Shown one piece after another: positions 24,251-32,149 of a stretch of DNA of 32,149 nucleotides. The notes below the pieces were generated by a model. The model saw nothing but the letters and a program-made list of their open reading frames with translations. It was not told where the DNA came from and did no database searches. A program made the position numbers and the translations under genes. The stretch lies in assembly GCA_946182865.1 (NCBI GenBank), contig CAMHAV010000016.1:1-32149 (forward strand), in the 5' to 3' direction. Positions within the stretch are counted from its first letter, which is position 1, and every line of letters begins with the position of its first letter. The stretch comes from an uncultured Clostridia bacterium (GTDB taxonomy: Bacteria > Bacillota > Clostridia > Oscillospirales > Acutalibacteraceae).

Positions 24251-24290
24251 CCTGCGCAAGGCCGCTTAACGGTCTTGCGCAGGTTTTTTT
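24251..24290 (+). terminator. Terminator of the VanW gene
   Basis: CCTGCGCAAGGCCG (24251-24264) and CGGTCTTGCGCAGG (24270-24283) form a 14-pair stem with a 5-base loop, followed by a run of T. Confidence 0.93.
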
Positions 24291-24295
24291 TATAA

Positions 24296-24344
24296 CAAAA
24301 AGACCGCCGCGTGAGAAGAGAATTCCCATGCGGCGGTCTTTTTG
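24296..24344. terminator. Bidirectional terminator, end of rny
   Basis: A perfect 15-pair stem joins 24296-24310 (CAAAAAGACCGCCGC) to 24330-24344. A-tract and T-tract flank the GC core, so it can work both ways. It lies 29 bases past the rny stop on the minus strand. Confidence 0.9.
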
Positions 24345-24372
24345 TTTAATATTGTAAAATCTCTGCAAAAAA

Positions 24373-25935
24373 TTACTTCGCGTATTCCGACGCGCGGCTT
24401 TCACGAATGACGTTGACCTTGATCTGGCCGGGATAATCCAGCTCGTTCTCGATCTTTTTGCAGATTTCACGGGCGAGGAACGGCATATCGTCGTCGCTGA
24501 TCGCGTCGGGCTTGACGATGACACGCACCTCACGGCCCGCCTGAATGGCGTAGCTTTCGGAAACGCCGCCAAATTCCTTGGCGATTTCCTCCAGACGCTG
24601 GAGACGCTTGATGTAGCTCTCGACGTTTTCTCTGCGCGCGCCGGGACGTGCCGCGGAGACAGCGTCGGCGGCCTGTACCAGACAGTCGATGATGGAAACC
24701 GACTCCACGCCGCCGTGATGGGCGGCAATGGCATGCACAATCGGCTCGGACTCGCGGTATTTGCGCGCCATATCCACGCCGATGTCAACGTGACTGCCTT
24801 CCATTTCATAGTCGAGCGCCTTGCCGATGTCGTGCAGCAGACCCGCGCGGCGTGCGGGAGCGGGGTCAACGCCCAGTTCGGAGGCCATCGCGCCGGCGAT
24901 CATGGAAACCTCCAGCGAATGTTTCAGCACGTTCTGACCGTAGCTTGTGCGGTAGCGCAGACGGCCGAGCAGCTTGACCAGTTCGGGGTGAAGTCCCATG
25001 ACATTCGCCTCGAGCATGGCGTGCTCGCCTTCTTCTTTAATAATCGCCTCGATTTCGCGGTTGGCTTTGTCCACCGTTTCCTCAATGCGGGCGGGGTGAA
25101 TGCGGCCGTCCGAGATCAGCCGCATCATAGCAATGCGGGCCACTTCGCGGCGGATGGGATTGAAGGACGACAGCGTGATGGCTTCGGGCGTGTCGTCGAT
25201 GATGATGTCTACGCCGGTGACCTGTTCGAGCGTGCGGATGTTTCGACCCTCGCGTCCGATGATGCGGCCCTTCATTTCGTCGTTGGGCAGCGGAACGACC
25301 GATACGGTGGATTCCGCCACATAATCGGAAGCGCAGCGCTGAATGGCGAGAGAAATGATATTCTGCGCCTTCTTTTCCGCTTCGTCCTTGGTTTGCTGTT
25401 CATACTCCTTGATTTTGAGTGCTTTTTCGTGAACCAGCTCTTCCTCCAGAGCATTCATGAGCTGTTCCTTGGCCTGTTCGGCGGTCAGACCGGAGATTTT
25501 TTCCATGATCTCCAACTGGCAGCGTTTGAGTTCTTCCGCCTCTGCGAATTTGTCATCCGCCTGCTTCATGCGTGCGTTGACCTGTTCGAGTTTCTTTTCC
25601 GCCTGTTCGATCTTCTTGTTCAGGTGTTCCTCGCGCTGCTGCACGCGCTTTTCCTGTTTGTTGATCTCATTGCGGCGTTCACGGATCTCCTTGTCGTTTT
25701 CGGAGCGCAGGCGGTGAATTTCCTCCTTGCCTTCCAGCACGATTTCCTTGCGCTTGGACTCCGCGTCCTTTTCGGCTTCGCTGACAATGCGCCGGGCTTC
25801 CTCTTCGGCGGATGAAATCGCCGCTTCGGCAACCTGTTTGCGCTCTTCATAGCCGCGTTTGTGTCCGACAAAGTACATGACAGCGCCGCCGACAGCCAGG
25901 CCGACGATCAGAGTTACTATCCATAACCATTCCAT
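24373..25935 (-). CDS. rny: Ribonuclease Y
   Basis: RNase Y is the membrane-bound endoribonuclease that starts mRNA decay in Firmicutes. The 520-residue product equals the usual length. It has a membrane anchor at residues 2-20 ([21 protein letters not shown]), and a long Glu/Lys/Arg coiled coil to about 190. A KH domain follows with GREG in [16 protein letters not shown], then an HD domain with [10 protein letters not shown] and AIAAHHGG. Two starts are possible: this ATG (AAAGGAGG is 14 bases away), or an in-frame GTG at 25947 (only 2 bases away). Neither spacing is ideal. It is monocistronic. Confidence 0.95.
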   Translation of the reverse strand: MEWLWIVTLIVGLAVGGAVMYFVGHKRGYEERKQVAEAAISSAEEEARRIVSEAEKDAESKRKEIVLEGKEEIHRLRSENDKEIRERRNEINKQEKRVQQREEHLNKKIEQAEKKLEQVNARMKQADDKFAEAEELKRCQLEIMEKISGLTAEQAKEQLMNALEEELVHEKALKIKEYEQQTKDEAEKKAQNIISLAIQRCASDYVAESTVSVVPLPNDEMKGRIIGREGRNIRTLEQVTGVDIIIDDTPEAITLSSFNPIRREVARIAMMRLISDGRIHPARIEETVDKANREIEAIIKEEGEHAMLEANVMGLHPELVKLLGRLRYRTSYGQNVLKHSLEVSMIAGAMASELGVDPAPARRAGLLHDIGKALDYEMEGSHVDIGVDMARKYRESEPIVHAIAAHHGGVESVSIIDCLVQAADAVSAARPGARRENVESYIKRLQRLEEIAKEFGGVSESYAIQAGREVRVIVKPDAISDDDMPFLAREICKKIENELDYPGQIKVNVIRESRASEYAK

Positions 25936-25947
25936 TGCTTTACACAC

Positions 25948-26491
25948 AACCTCCTTTTAAAAATCAGGTCGGCGCAAATCAATAGCAAATTATTTAATAT
26001 AGTTCGATGTCATTCCCTGTTATTCCATATTATTTGAAAACAGCCAAAAATAACGAATTACAATAGAAATATGCCAAACGTAAAAACATGAATTTGCAAT
26101 TGGATTACGCCGCCTGTCGCGGTGCTCCCGATGACATCGCTGTTATACTGTCATCAGGAACGTTGCAAAACTGTGTTTTAGGATAATAAAGAAGGTACAT
26201 TCGGGTGCCTATGTACGATCAGGAGACACTGCAACCAAATGTACATTTATATTTTAGCCTTTTTTTTGGAATATGTCAAGAAATTTAACTCCTCTTTTCT
26301 CTTTTTTGTATAAGAATTTCGCTGTAAATTTTGGGTATTGTGACACGCAGGACAAAAAATCATATAGCGGCACATAAAAGAATAAGCCCACGGAAATCAA
26401 TTTTTATATACTCAATTTTTATATCGTACTTTATTACTTTGAAAAGATAACCCTGTTGTTTTTTAGCGGGGGTGCGCCTTACATCGTCATC
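25948..26491. other. Long gene-free stretch upstream of rny
   Basis: No convincing gene is present in this AT-rich stretch. It holds two hairpins: GATGACA (26130-26136) with TGTCATC (26149-26155), and GTACAT (26195-26200) with ATGTAC (26211-26216). A third ATGTACAT lies at 26239-26246. The rny leader and promoter must lie here, but I cannot place a clear promoter. An undescribed small RNA is possible. Confidence 0.5.
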
Positions 26492-26827
26492 GGGCGCGGG
26501 GCGCAGGCCAATAGAGGCTGGAGCAATGGCCGCATTTTCGCTTTTTAAGAACGGGAAGCCCCGTCTCCCGTTACCGGGCTTTTGCCTCGATGCACGCGTC
26601 GGGGGCGTAGCACAGATTTAGCCTGCGGCTAAACTGTATGCCAGCAGCCAGCCTCATTGACAAAGGTAGCCCCGTTGACAAAGATATCCCCGTTGATGGA
26701 GATATCCCTGTCGGTGCTGGCAATCCGCGCAATTGACCCGATGGGTTTCGTCATGCGTATTTGTAACCTTTTTGTCATCGGATCGAGGGTTGCTTTTATT
26801 TTTTTGATTTTAATTTCAGGACATTCC
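26492..26827 (-). repeat. Dispersed intergenic repeat, copy B
   Basis: Read on the minus strand, this ~336-base stretch follows 1914-2225 landmark by landmark, including the three 18-bp (A/G)TCAACGG-type units. It differs by an extra ~28 bases at about 26610-26638 that contain a palindrome (TTTAGCC-TGC-GGCTAAA, flanked by ACAG and CTGT). A 79-codon frame crosses it but shows no conserved coding pattern. Confidence 0.8.
26612..26637. repeat. Palindrome present only in repeat copy B
   Basis: ACAG-A-TTTAGCC, TGC loop, GGCTAAA-CTGT makes an 11-pair stem with one bulged A. Copy A lacks this block, so it is an insertion in B or a deletion in A. Confidence 0.75.
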
Positions 26828-26973
26828 TCTAATATTGTCGAGTGAAATGTATCGTCATAAGATATCATTTACATTGTTCATCAAATTTTCAAAATTGATT
26901 TCCGTGGAATAAGCCGGAACCGTGCGGCAGTGATGACCGATGCAGTTCCGGCTTTTGGCGTGGATTTTGCGTT

Positions 26974-27759
26974 TTAGCGAATGCCGAGTGCCACGGCGGG
27001 GTCAAAAAACTGGTTTTCCTTTTTGACCTCGATATGAAGATGGCTTCCGTCGGCGCTTTCACAGGGGATTTTTCCCACTGTGCCGAGAGTGGCGCCTGCC
27101 GACACGTTTTCCCCCTCACGTACGGCGGGGTCTTTGCTGAGTCCGCGGTAGTACACCATCCATCCGTCGTTCTGGTTGACAACGACCGTCACGCCGTAGA
27201 GAGGATCCTCCGAAACGCCCGCGACGGTTCCTTCGGCGGCGGAGCGCACGGTTTCGCCCTCGGCCGCGGCGATATCAAGACCGCTGTGGGTGCGCCAGTC
27301 GCCCATCGTGCGGGAATAGACCAGTGAGGCCATGCTGTAGGGCTTGGTGATCGCGCCGCCCGCCGGACGGGTGTAGCTGACATTCTGCCCCATTACCTGA
27401 ATGGCGAGGGTCTGTTCGCTGTCCTCCCATTCATCGCCGTCTTGGGGAACGGCGGTTTTTTGGGTCGGCTGTGTTTCCGTCTTTTTGGGTGAGGTGGGGG
27501 CGACAGTCGCCTGATCGCTGCGGGGAGAAGTGGATTGCGCGGCGGCGGATTGCGTCTGCTCTGCGGCGTCCGCCGACTGCTGCGAGGAGGCGGAGGGGAG
27601 AGTGAATGTGTCGGGAGACGCGGCGTGGTCTTTGCGTATTCTGACGCCGGCGGCGGTCAGCGCAATGGCGACCGCCGCGAGAAACAGCCCGAAAGAGGCG
27701 CGGCTCGCGGGATTTTTCTTAGACGTTCGGCGGCGTGTACCGATGTGAATGTTGCTCAT
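26974..27759 (-). CDS. M23 family metallopeptidase, SpoIIQ-like
   Basis: The 261-residue protein has a basic N-terminus, one membrane helix near residues 24-40 and a Ser/Gln/Thr/Pro-rich linker to about 125. A C-terminal LytM/M23 domain follows. The zinc ligands are present: THSGLDIA (HxxxD) and SHLHIEV (HxH). The domain order and size resemble SpoIIQ, the forespore protein that meets SpoIIIAH during engulfment. In Clostridia SpoIIQ usually keeps the zinc residues. A sporulation role is inference, and I found no clear sigma-F promoter. The ATG at 27759 is favoured over the in-frame TTG three codons earlier because AAAGG is then 12 rather than 3 bases away. Confidence 0.85.
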   Translation of the reverse strand: MSNIHIGTRRRTSKKNPASRASFGLFLAAVAIALTAAGVRIRKDHAASPDTFTLPSASSQQSADAAEQTQSAAAQSTSPRSDQATVAPTSPKKTETQPTQKTAVPQDGDEWEDSEQTLAIQVMGQNVSYTRPAGGAITKPYSMASLVYSRTMGDWRTHSGLDIAAAEGETVRSAAEGTVAGVSEDPLYGVTVVVNQNDGWMVYYRGLSKDPAVREGENVSAGATLGTVGKIPCESADGSHLHIEVKKENQFFDPAVALGIR

Positions 27760-27866
27760 TTGTTTCAACTGCCTTTCAATGGTTTTTGCAATGTTATTGT
27801 TGGCGTTTTTCTCCCGAATATACGAAGCGGCCTTGGACTATTCACATATATTTCATTTTAAATTTA

Positions 27867-27895
27867 TTGAAATGCCCCATTTTCTTTGCTAAAAT
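27867..27895 (+). promoter_or_regulatory. Sigma-A promoter of the MNT/HEPN/LCP unit
   Basis: TTGAAA (27867-27872), a 17-base spacer and TAAAAT (27890-27895) lie about 75 bases before the TTG start of the MNT-like gene. Confidence 0.78.
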
Positions 27896-27968
27896 AGAGA
27901 ATGAAATAGTATGGGACAGCGCGGGACAAGCGCGGGTTCCCTGTTTTCGCGAAAGGAAGGAATTTCTT

Positions 27969-28283
27969 TTGGAATACGATGAACGGATCATCAGGCTGTG
28001 CGAGGGCATTGCGGAACTGGTCAAGCCTGTGCGCATTATCATTTTCAACTGCAAATATAAGGTGACGGGGGAACTGGCCTCCTTTAAGCTGTGCGTGATC
28101 GTCAAAGACACGGAATGTTGCAAAGTCGAGCAGAAGATTTATCTGAATCTCGACTGCGAAGTGCCTTATGACGTGCTGGTTTACAATTACGATCACTGGA
28201 ATGTCCTCATGGAGGAAGACCCCTACAGCTTTGCCTGTCGGAGCATTATGAATGGCGGTGTGGTGCTTTATGAGTCGGAATAG
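27969..28283 (+). CDS. Degenerate minimal nucleotidyltransferase (MNT-like)
   Basis: This 104-residue protein has the strand order of the MNT fold, beginning ELVKPVRIIIFNCKYKVTGEL. The catalytic GS-x10-DxD signature is gone: the GS position reads NC, and the DxD position reads SFKLCVIV. It should therefore be catalytically inactive. I recall similar inactive forms in related Clostridia, so this may be a conserved lineage. The start is TTG at 27969 with GGAAGGA 7 bases upstream. It overlaps the following HEPN gene by 14 bases, which is the classic MNT-HEPN arrangement and indicates coupling. Confidence 0.8.
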   Translation: MEYDERIIRLCEGIAELVKPVRIIIFNCKYKVTGELASFKLCVIVKDTECCKVEQKIYLNLDCEVPYDVLVYNYDHWNVLMEEDPYSFACRSIMNGGVVLYESE

Positions 28284-28719
28284 ACACGGCAAGCGCGACA
28301 GCCGTCATTATTTTGAATGGATGGAATATGCCAGCGAGGATCTCGCGGCGGCGACGGCGCTGCTGGGGCAGGGGATGTGCCTCAATACGGTGTGCTTCCA
28401 CTGCCAGCAGACCATTGAGAAATCGCTGAAAGCGTATCTGCTGTTTGTGAGCGGGCAAAACATGGACGGGCATAACCTCTCGTGGCTGACGCGGCAGGCG
28501 TGCCGTTTCAACTCCGATTTCGGGCAGTTTATCGGCAAGACAGCCCTTTTCAACAGCTACTACATCGAGTGCCGCTATCCCTCCGACCGATGGGAGGAAC
28601 CGGATCAGGCAGCGGCGGCGCGTGATCTGGCCGTCACGCGGGAGCTGTATGAATTTGTCTGCACTATCATTTATGACGGCGACTACAACAGCGAATACGA
28701 CAGCGACGAGGACGATTGA
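28270..28719 (+). CDS. HEPN domain protein
   Basis: The 149-residue helical protein carries the HEPN pattern HYFEWMEYASEDLAAATALL near residue 12 and NTVCFHCQQTIEKSLKAYLL near 38-57. DGHNLSWLTRQA follows. The tail is very acidic (YNSEYDSDEDD). HEPN proteins next to MNT partners act as toxin-antitoxin or sensor pairs. I do not see the R-x4-6-H ribonuclease motif in a helix here, so an RNase toxin is not supported. The ATG at 28270 is preferred to the one at 28252. It is 28 bases ahead of the LytR-CpsA-Psr gene and probably shares its transcript. Confidence 0.83.
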   Translation: MSRNRHGKRDSRHYFEWMEYASEDLAAATALLGQGMCLNTVCFHCQQTIEKSLKAYLLFVSGQNMDGHNLSWLTRQACRFNSDFGQFIGKTALFNSYYIECRYPSDRWEEPDQAAAARDLAVTRELYEFVCTIIYDGDYNSEYDSDEDD

Positions 28720-28747
28720 AGAATTTACAAAAGGGGGACGAAAACCG

Positions 28748-30697
28748 ATGGACAACAGAGAACGCCGTGAACTTACGGAAAATATGCGCCGCATCAACAA
28801 TTCGGTGCCGAGGGGATATGTGGAGCGCGGCGTGAGCAGACGCGACAAAACCGAGCAGAGATACACCGAAAGCGGTGCGGATTATGAATCCAAGCCGCTC
28901 AGCGAATACCGCCGGGAACGCCAGCACAGCGAAGCGGACGCCGGCCAAGCGGAGAGGGAAAGAACCTCCTACAGGGAACCCTCGCCAATGCGTGCGGCTG
29001 TGCCGGACAGGGAAATACCGCAAAACACCGGAACGTCCCCCTATGGCGCAACATCGCGGTACGGCGAAACACCCCGCTACGGCGAAAATCAAACCTATGC
29101 CCGCGGCGCATCCTCCGACGACCGGCGCGCCGCCTCCGGCAGCCGTTTCAACAGCCGCTCCACCCGTCCGAAGCGTGAACTCCAACCGGGCGAAGAACCG
29201 CCGCTGCTTGACACGTTCCGGGAAGCGGCCACGCGTCGGTACCGCGAAAAGAAAGATTTTAACGAGCGCTATGAACGCAGCGCCGCAGGGGCTTCGATGA
29301 TAGAGCGGGAAAGGGATAAAGGCGGCACCGTGGTGCGCGACGTGGAATATTTTGTTCCCAAGGCGATCGGAGACAACGCCGCCGACATCAATTACGGCGG
29401 CCGCAAGCGCAAGAGCCGCAACCGCAAACCCATGAAAATGTGGCAAAAAGCGTCGCTGACTTCCCTGAGCCTGTTTCTGGTGTTTCTGATGCTGATGGGG
29501 CTGGGCGTGAGCGCCATGCTCAACCGCATGAACTTTGTGGACAGCGCGTCGGCCAAGCAAGGGGGCAGCGGCGGCGCGAATACGATGAATCTGAGCGTCA
29601 ACGCCGAGGCGGACGAGGACGCTGCCGGATTGGAAGACGTAGACGACAGCGAGATCGAACTGCCCGACGCGGTGATGTTTGACGCGGATATCGAAAATGT
29701 ACTGCTGATCGGCAGCGACCGCCGTTCCATGAAAGAGACGGGTCGAAGCGACGCTATGATGCTGGTCACCATCGACCGCAAACACAAGAAGATCAAGATG
29801 ATTTCTTTCCTGCGCGACCTTTACATCAAGATTCCGGGCAAATACGGCACCAAGCTGAATTCGGCCTACTCGGTAGGCGGCGTAGACCTGCTGAAACAAA
29901 CCATCGAGGCCAACCTCGGCATTTCGGTGGACAAGTATATCATCGTTGACTTCAACGCCTTCAAAACCGTGGTCAACAAGATCGGCAAGCTCAACGGCAA
30001 GGGCGGCATCAAGATCACCGTCACCGCCTCCGAAGCGCGCTATATGTGCAGCCACGAAAAATACGGTCTGTTCCCCCGCTTCTCCAAGGGCAAGGGTACC
30101 TATTACATGAACGGCGCGGAGGCGCTCAACTACGCGCGTATCCGTAAGATCGACTCCGACTTCGGCCGTACCAAGCGCCAGCGCAAGGTGCTGACCGAGA
30201 TCATTACCGAACTGAAAGACCTCAAAACCATGGATCTGATCAGCATTGCTTATGCCTGTCTGGAATACGTTACCACCGACTTTACCAAGGGGGAACTGGT
30301 GGGACTGGTGACCGAGGCGGCGGACATCATGAATTATGAGACAAAGCAGATTTCCATTCCCATCAAAGGCAGCTACAGCGTGCAGCACATGAGCAACGGC
30401 AACGAAGTGCTGGCAGCCAATCTCAATGTCAACTCTAAAGAACTCATCAAGTTCATCTATGACGACGACATGACCTATGAGGGCAACCAGAAGGAAATCC
30501 GCAACATCTTCCTTCCCGACCTCAAGGGCATCGCCAATTCCAACGTGACCACCAAAAAGACAACCACCACGGCGGCAGACGACGGAACTTCCACCACGGC
30601 GGCGAACGGCAGCACAACCAAATCGACCACCGCCAAGAAGACGACGACCACCGCCAAAAAGACCACGACGACCACATCCGCGAAGGCAGTGGGATGA
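28748..30697 (+). CDS. LytR-CpsA-Psr (LCP) family cell wall ligase
   Basis: LCP proteins attach teichoic acids, capsule or other glycopolymers to peptidoglycan outside the membrane. The 649-residue protein has four parts. Residues 1-225 are a polar Arg/Glu/Ser/Tyr-rich cytosolic region. One membrane helix is near 232-258. The LCP domain runs from ~314 to ~480, with NVLLIGSDRRSMKETGRSDAM, then ISFLRDLYIKIPG, KLNSAYSVGG and NYARIRKIDSDFGRTKRQ. The last ~50 residues are almost pure Thr/Lys/Ala/Ser. The conserved Arg and Asp residues that bind the polyprenyl phosphate lipid are present in those motifs. The long cytosolic region is unusual. The ATG at 28748 follows AAAAGGGGGACG. Confidence 0.92.
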   Translation: MDNRERRELTENMRRINNSVPRGYVERGVSRRDKTEQRYTESGADYESKPLSEYRRERQHSEADAGQAERERTSYREPSPMRAAVPDREIPQNTGTSPYGATSRYGETPRYGENQTYARGASSDDRRAASGSRFNSRSTRPKRELQPGEEPPLLDTFREAATRRYREKKDFNERYERSAAGASMIERERDKGGTVVRDVEYFVPKAIGDNAADINYGGRKRKSRNRKPMKMWQKASLTSLSLFLVFLMLMGLGVSAMLNRMNFVDSASAKQGGSGGANTMNLSVNAEADEDAAGLEDVDDSEIELPDAVMFDADIENVLLIGSDRRSMKETGRSDAMMLVTIDRKHKKIKMISFLRDLYIKIPGKYGTKLNSAYSVGGVDLLKQTIEANLGISVDKYIIVDFNAFKTVVNKIGKLNGKGGIKITVTASEARYMCSHEKYGLFPRFSKGKGTYYMNGAEALNYARIRKIDSDFGRTKRQRKVLTEIITELKDLKTMDLISIAYACLEYVTTDFTKGELVGLVTEAADIMNYETKQISIPIKGSYSVQHMSNGNEVLAANLNVNSKELIKFIYDDDMTYEGNQKEIRNIFLPDLKGIANSNVTTKKTTTTAADDGTSTTAANGSTTKSTTAKKTTTTAKKTTTTTSAKAVG

Positions 30698-30722
30698 GTG
30701 GCCGAGGGCTTTGCAGCAAAAT

Positions 30723-30769
30723 AAAAACAGCCGTACTGCGGAGAGAAATTCAGCGTGCGGCTGTTTTTT
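30723..30769 (+). terminator. Terminator of the LCP gene
   Basis: AAAAACAGCCG (30723-30733) pairs with CGGCTGTTTTT (30758-30768), giving a stem that ends in a T-tract. The A-tract makes it potentially bidirectional. Confidence 0.9.
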
Positions 30770-30803
30770 GACGGCGTTTCCCCTGCTGACAGAATAATTC
30801 CTA

Positions 30804-30832
30804 TTGACATAACGCAAAATAATCCATACAAT
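30804..30832 (+). promoter_or_regulatory. Sigma-A promoter of the M15 peptidase
   Basis: TTGACA (30804-30809), a 17-base spacer and TACAAT (30827-30832) lie 35 bases ahead of the gene. Confidence 0.88.
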
Positions 30833-30867
30833 AATACAGATGTAAATGATCGTAAAGAGGTCGGTTT

Positions 30868-31941
30868 ATGAAAGTCAAAATCAGTGAAGAAAAATATATC
30901 ACCATCACAGCGCGCGCGGTGGAGCGGACGCTGTTTTTGATGCTGTCGGCGGTGATGGTGGCGGTGGTGTGCAAGAAATCATTCTCACAGGGCCGCAGCG
31001 CCGTGGCCAAGCTGGACAAAGAACTGCAATCGGTGTCGTTCCCCGACAAAAAGACGGCGGTCTATGTAGGGGACGCGTTGGAAATACAGCCCGTAGCCGT
31101 GCCGAAAAACGCGGAGGTTTCCTATACATGGGAGCTGGCGGATGACGGTGTGCTGACCGTGGAAAATGGAAAGATCGTGGCGGCGTGCAGCGGAGAAACC
31201 GTGCTGGGCGTTACGTCAGGCGATTACAGCGCGCAGGTGACGGTGGTGGCCAAGCACAAGCCGCTGCCGGAGGACAGCACCTTGCCGCCTCTGTACTATG
31301 AAACGCTTCCGATCGCCAATTACTGCAACACGCTGGCTTCGGACTTCGCGGCGGATGATCTCATGAAAATCCCCACCAGATATGTCGCGGAAAACTACAC
31401 GTCGCTCTATGTTTCGGCGGCGACGTTTCAGGAATACCTCAAGATGCTCGACGCGATGCGTGCGGAGCTGGGCGCGGATATGAATATGCACATCATCAGC
31501 GCTTACCGCAGCTACGCCAGACAGACCGAGCTTTACAACAAGGCGGTCAAGAACTATATGGCGCAGGGCAAGACCTCCACGGAGGCGCGCGCGCTGGCGC
31601 TGCAAACGACCCAGACGCCGGGCAATTCCGAGCATCAGATGGGCAACACCATCGACGTAAGCAACGACAGCACCACCGACCACAATTACCAGAATACGCC
31701 GGAGGGCAAATGGCTGGCGGAGAATGCCTATAAATACGGCTTTATCATCCGGTACCCCGCCGATAAGGAGGACGTCACACGCATCGAGTATGAACCGTGG
31801 CATATCCGTTATGTGGGAGTGAATCACGCGGCGTATATGTATCTGCATAACCTCTGTCTGGAGGAATATGTGGAATTGCAGAAGAAAGCGGCGGCAGAAG
31901 CGGATGACTACGCGTTGGAACATCCCGCGACGGTGGAGTGA
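30868..31941 (+). CDS. M15 family D-alanyl-D-alanine carboxypeptidase (VanY-like)
   Basis: The 357-residue protein has a membrane anchor near residues 18-36, an Ig-like (Big2-type) region around 60-130 (EIQPVAVPKNAEVSYTWEL), and a C-terminal VanY catalytic domain. Zinc and catalytic motifs are visible: SAYRSYARQTELYN near 211, SEHQMGNTIDVS near 254-265 (His and Asp ligands) and EPWHIRYVG near 309 (catalytic Glu and His). These enzymes trim the terminal D-Ala from peptidoglycan stem peptides on the outer face of the membrane. AAAGAGG precedes the ATG. It has its own promoter and lies next to the LCP gene. No vanH/A/X genes are in view, so a housekeeping role is likelier than glycopeptide resistance. 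Confidence 0.92.
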   Translation: MKVKISEEKYITITARAVERTLFLMLSAVMVAVVCKKSFSQGRSAVAKLDKELQSVSFPDKKTAVYVGDALEIQPVAVPKNAEVSYTWELADDGVLTVENGKIVAACSGETVLGVTSGDYSAQVTVVAKHKPLPEDSTLPPLYYETLPIANYCNTLASDFAADDLMKIPTRYVAENYTSLYVSAATFQEYLKMLDAMRAELGADMNMHIISAYRSYARQTELYNKAVKNYMAQGKTSTEARALALQTTQTPGNSEHQMGNTIDVSNDSTTDHNYQNTPEGKWLAENAYKYGFIIRYPADKEDVTRIEYEPWHIRYVGVNHAAYMYLHNLCLEEYVELQKKAAAEADDYALEHPATVE

Positions 31942-31979
31942 AAAAATGATATAAATGAAAATTTAGCGGGATAGGAAAA

Positions 31980-32149
31980 AAAGAAAAAAGCATAGCGCAG
32001 CGCATAACTAGCGAGCGAATGCGAGCGCGGGAGTCCAGCCGATGACGGCAAGCGTCATCTCGGACTAGTTCCTCCTGGCAGGGGCCTGGGGGCGGCGCCA
32101 CCAGCGGGGAGTGGGGCAGCGCCCCACGAGTGAGGCGTAGCCGAACGAG
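31980..32149. repeat. Window-end repeat, right copy with hairpin
   Basis: The 26 bases at 32006-32031 are the exact reverse complement of 30-55. Next to it is a hairpin: AGTCC (32032-32036) with GGACT (32062-32066) enclosing GATGACG (32041-32047) with CGTCATC (32053-32059). The rest is GC-rich with GGGGCAGCGCCCC-type palindromes and no gene. Confidence 0.75.

Noticed and set aside
28667-30817. A 716-codon open frame on the minus strand
   Set aside because: It is the antisense of the LCP gene and crosses its terminator.
30868-31941. Vancomycin-resistance cluster suggested by VanY-like and VanW-domain genes
   Set aside because: No vanH, vanA/B ligase, vanX or vanRS genes are present, and the two genes are 6.6 kb apart in separate units. 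Ordinary wall metabolism is the simpler reading.

Overview
The window reads as about 32 kb of chromosome from a Gram-positive member of the Clostridia, most like the Ruminococcaceae/Oscillospirales. This placement is inference. It rests on the gene families present (RNase Y, RNase M5-like Toprim/DUF4093, DUF6465, VanW, LytR-CpsA-Psr, SpoIIQ-like M23, YlbF), strong AAGGAGG ribosome binding sites, sigma-A promoters with 17-bp spacers, a tRNA-Cys T-box, and GC-rich genes separated by AT-rich gaps. No phage, plasmid, rRNA, tRNA or CRISPR locus is visible. The first and last ~100 bases carry inverted copies of one GC-rich repeat, so the window may be an assembly contig that ended in a dispersed repeat.

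Layout from left to right. On the minus strand, holA (DNA polymerase III delta) and an RNase M5-like gene overlap by ATGA. On the plus strand from hisS, a long run of co-oriented genes follows: hisS, DUF4253, DUF2809, a small membrane protein, a membrane-anchored metallophosphoesterase, two unrecognised genes, aspS, a GNAT acetyltransferase and a four-helix membrane protein. A consensus promoter then drives a short Lys/Ala-rich DUF6465 protein that ends in a clear terminator. Next are an unrecognised gene (possibly DUF4304-like), a PD-(D/E)XK nuclease-family gene and a small protein with an in-frame 18-bp repeat.

From 13.55 to 16.9 kb lies a cysteine operon. A T-box riboswitch with a TGC (Cys) specifier precedes an unrecognised gene with a nucleotidyltransferase-like N-terminus and a HEPN-like C-terminus, then cysE and cysS. 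The DNA after cysE and cysS is rich in repeats: three copies of a heptamer-tract-plus-hairpin element and one ~101-bp element with terminal inverted repeats.

On the minus strand come pyrG and then the operon miaB, discoidin-like lipid/glycan-surface protein, and ylbF/ymcA family. The right third is rich in cell-envelope genes: a VanW protein with an Asp/Gly/Tyr-rich cytosolic tail, an M23 SpoIIQ-like peptidase, a LytR-CpsA-Psr ligase and an M15 D,D-carboxypeptidase. RNase Y and a degenerate MNT/HEPN gene pair lie among them.

The features that ordinary gene annotation would not explain are mostly in the gaps. They are a ~310-340-bp repeat present twice in inverted orientation with 18-bp internal periodicity, the heptamer-hairpin elements with a compensatory base change, and paired inverted repeats wrapped round the holA promoter. 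Two separate loci encode degenerate nucleotidyltransferase folds together with HEPN-like helical bundles.
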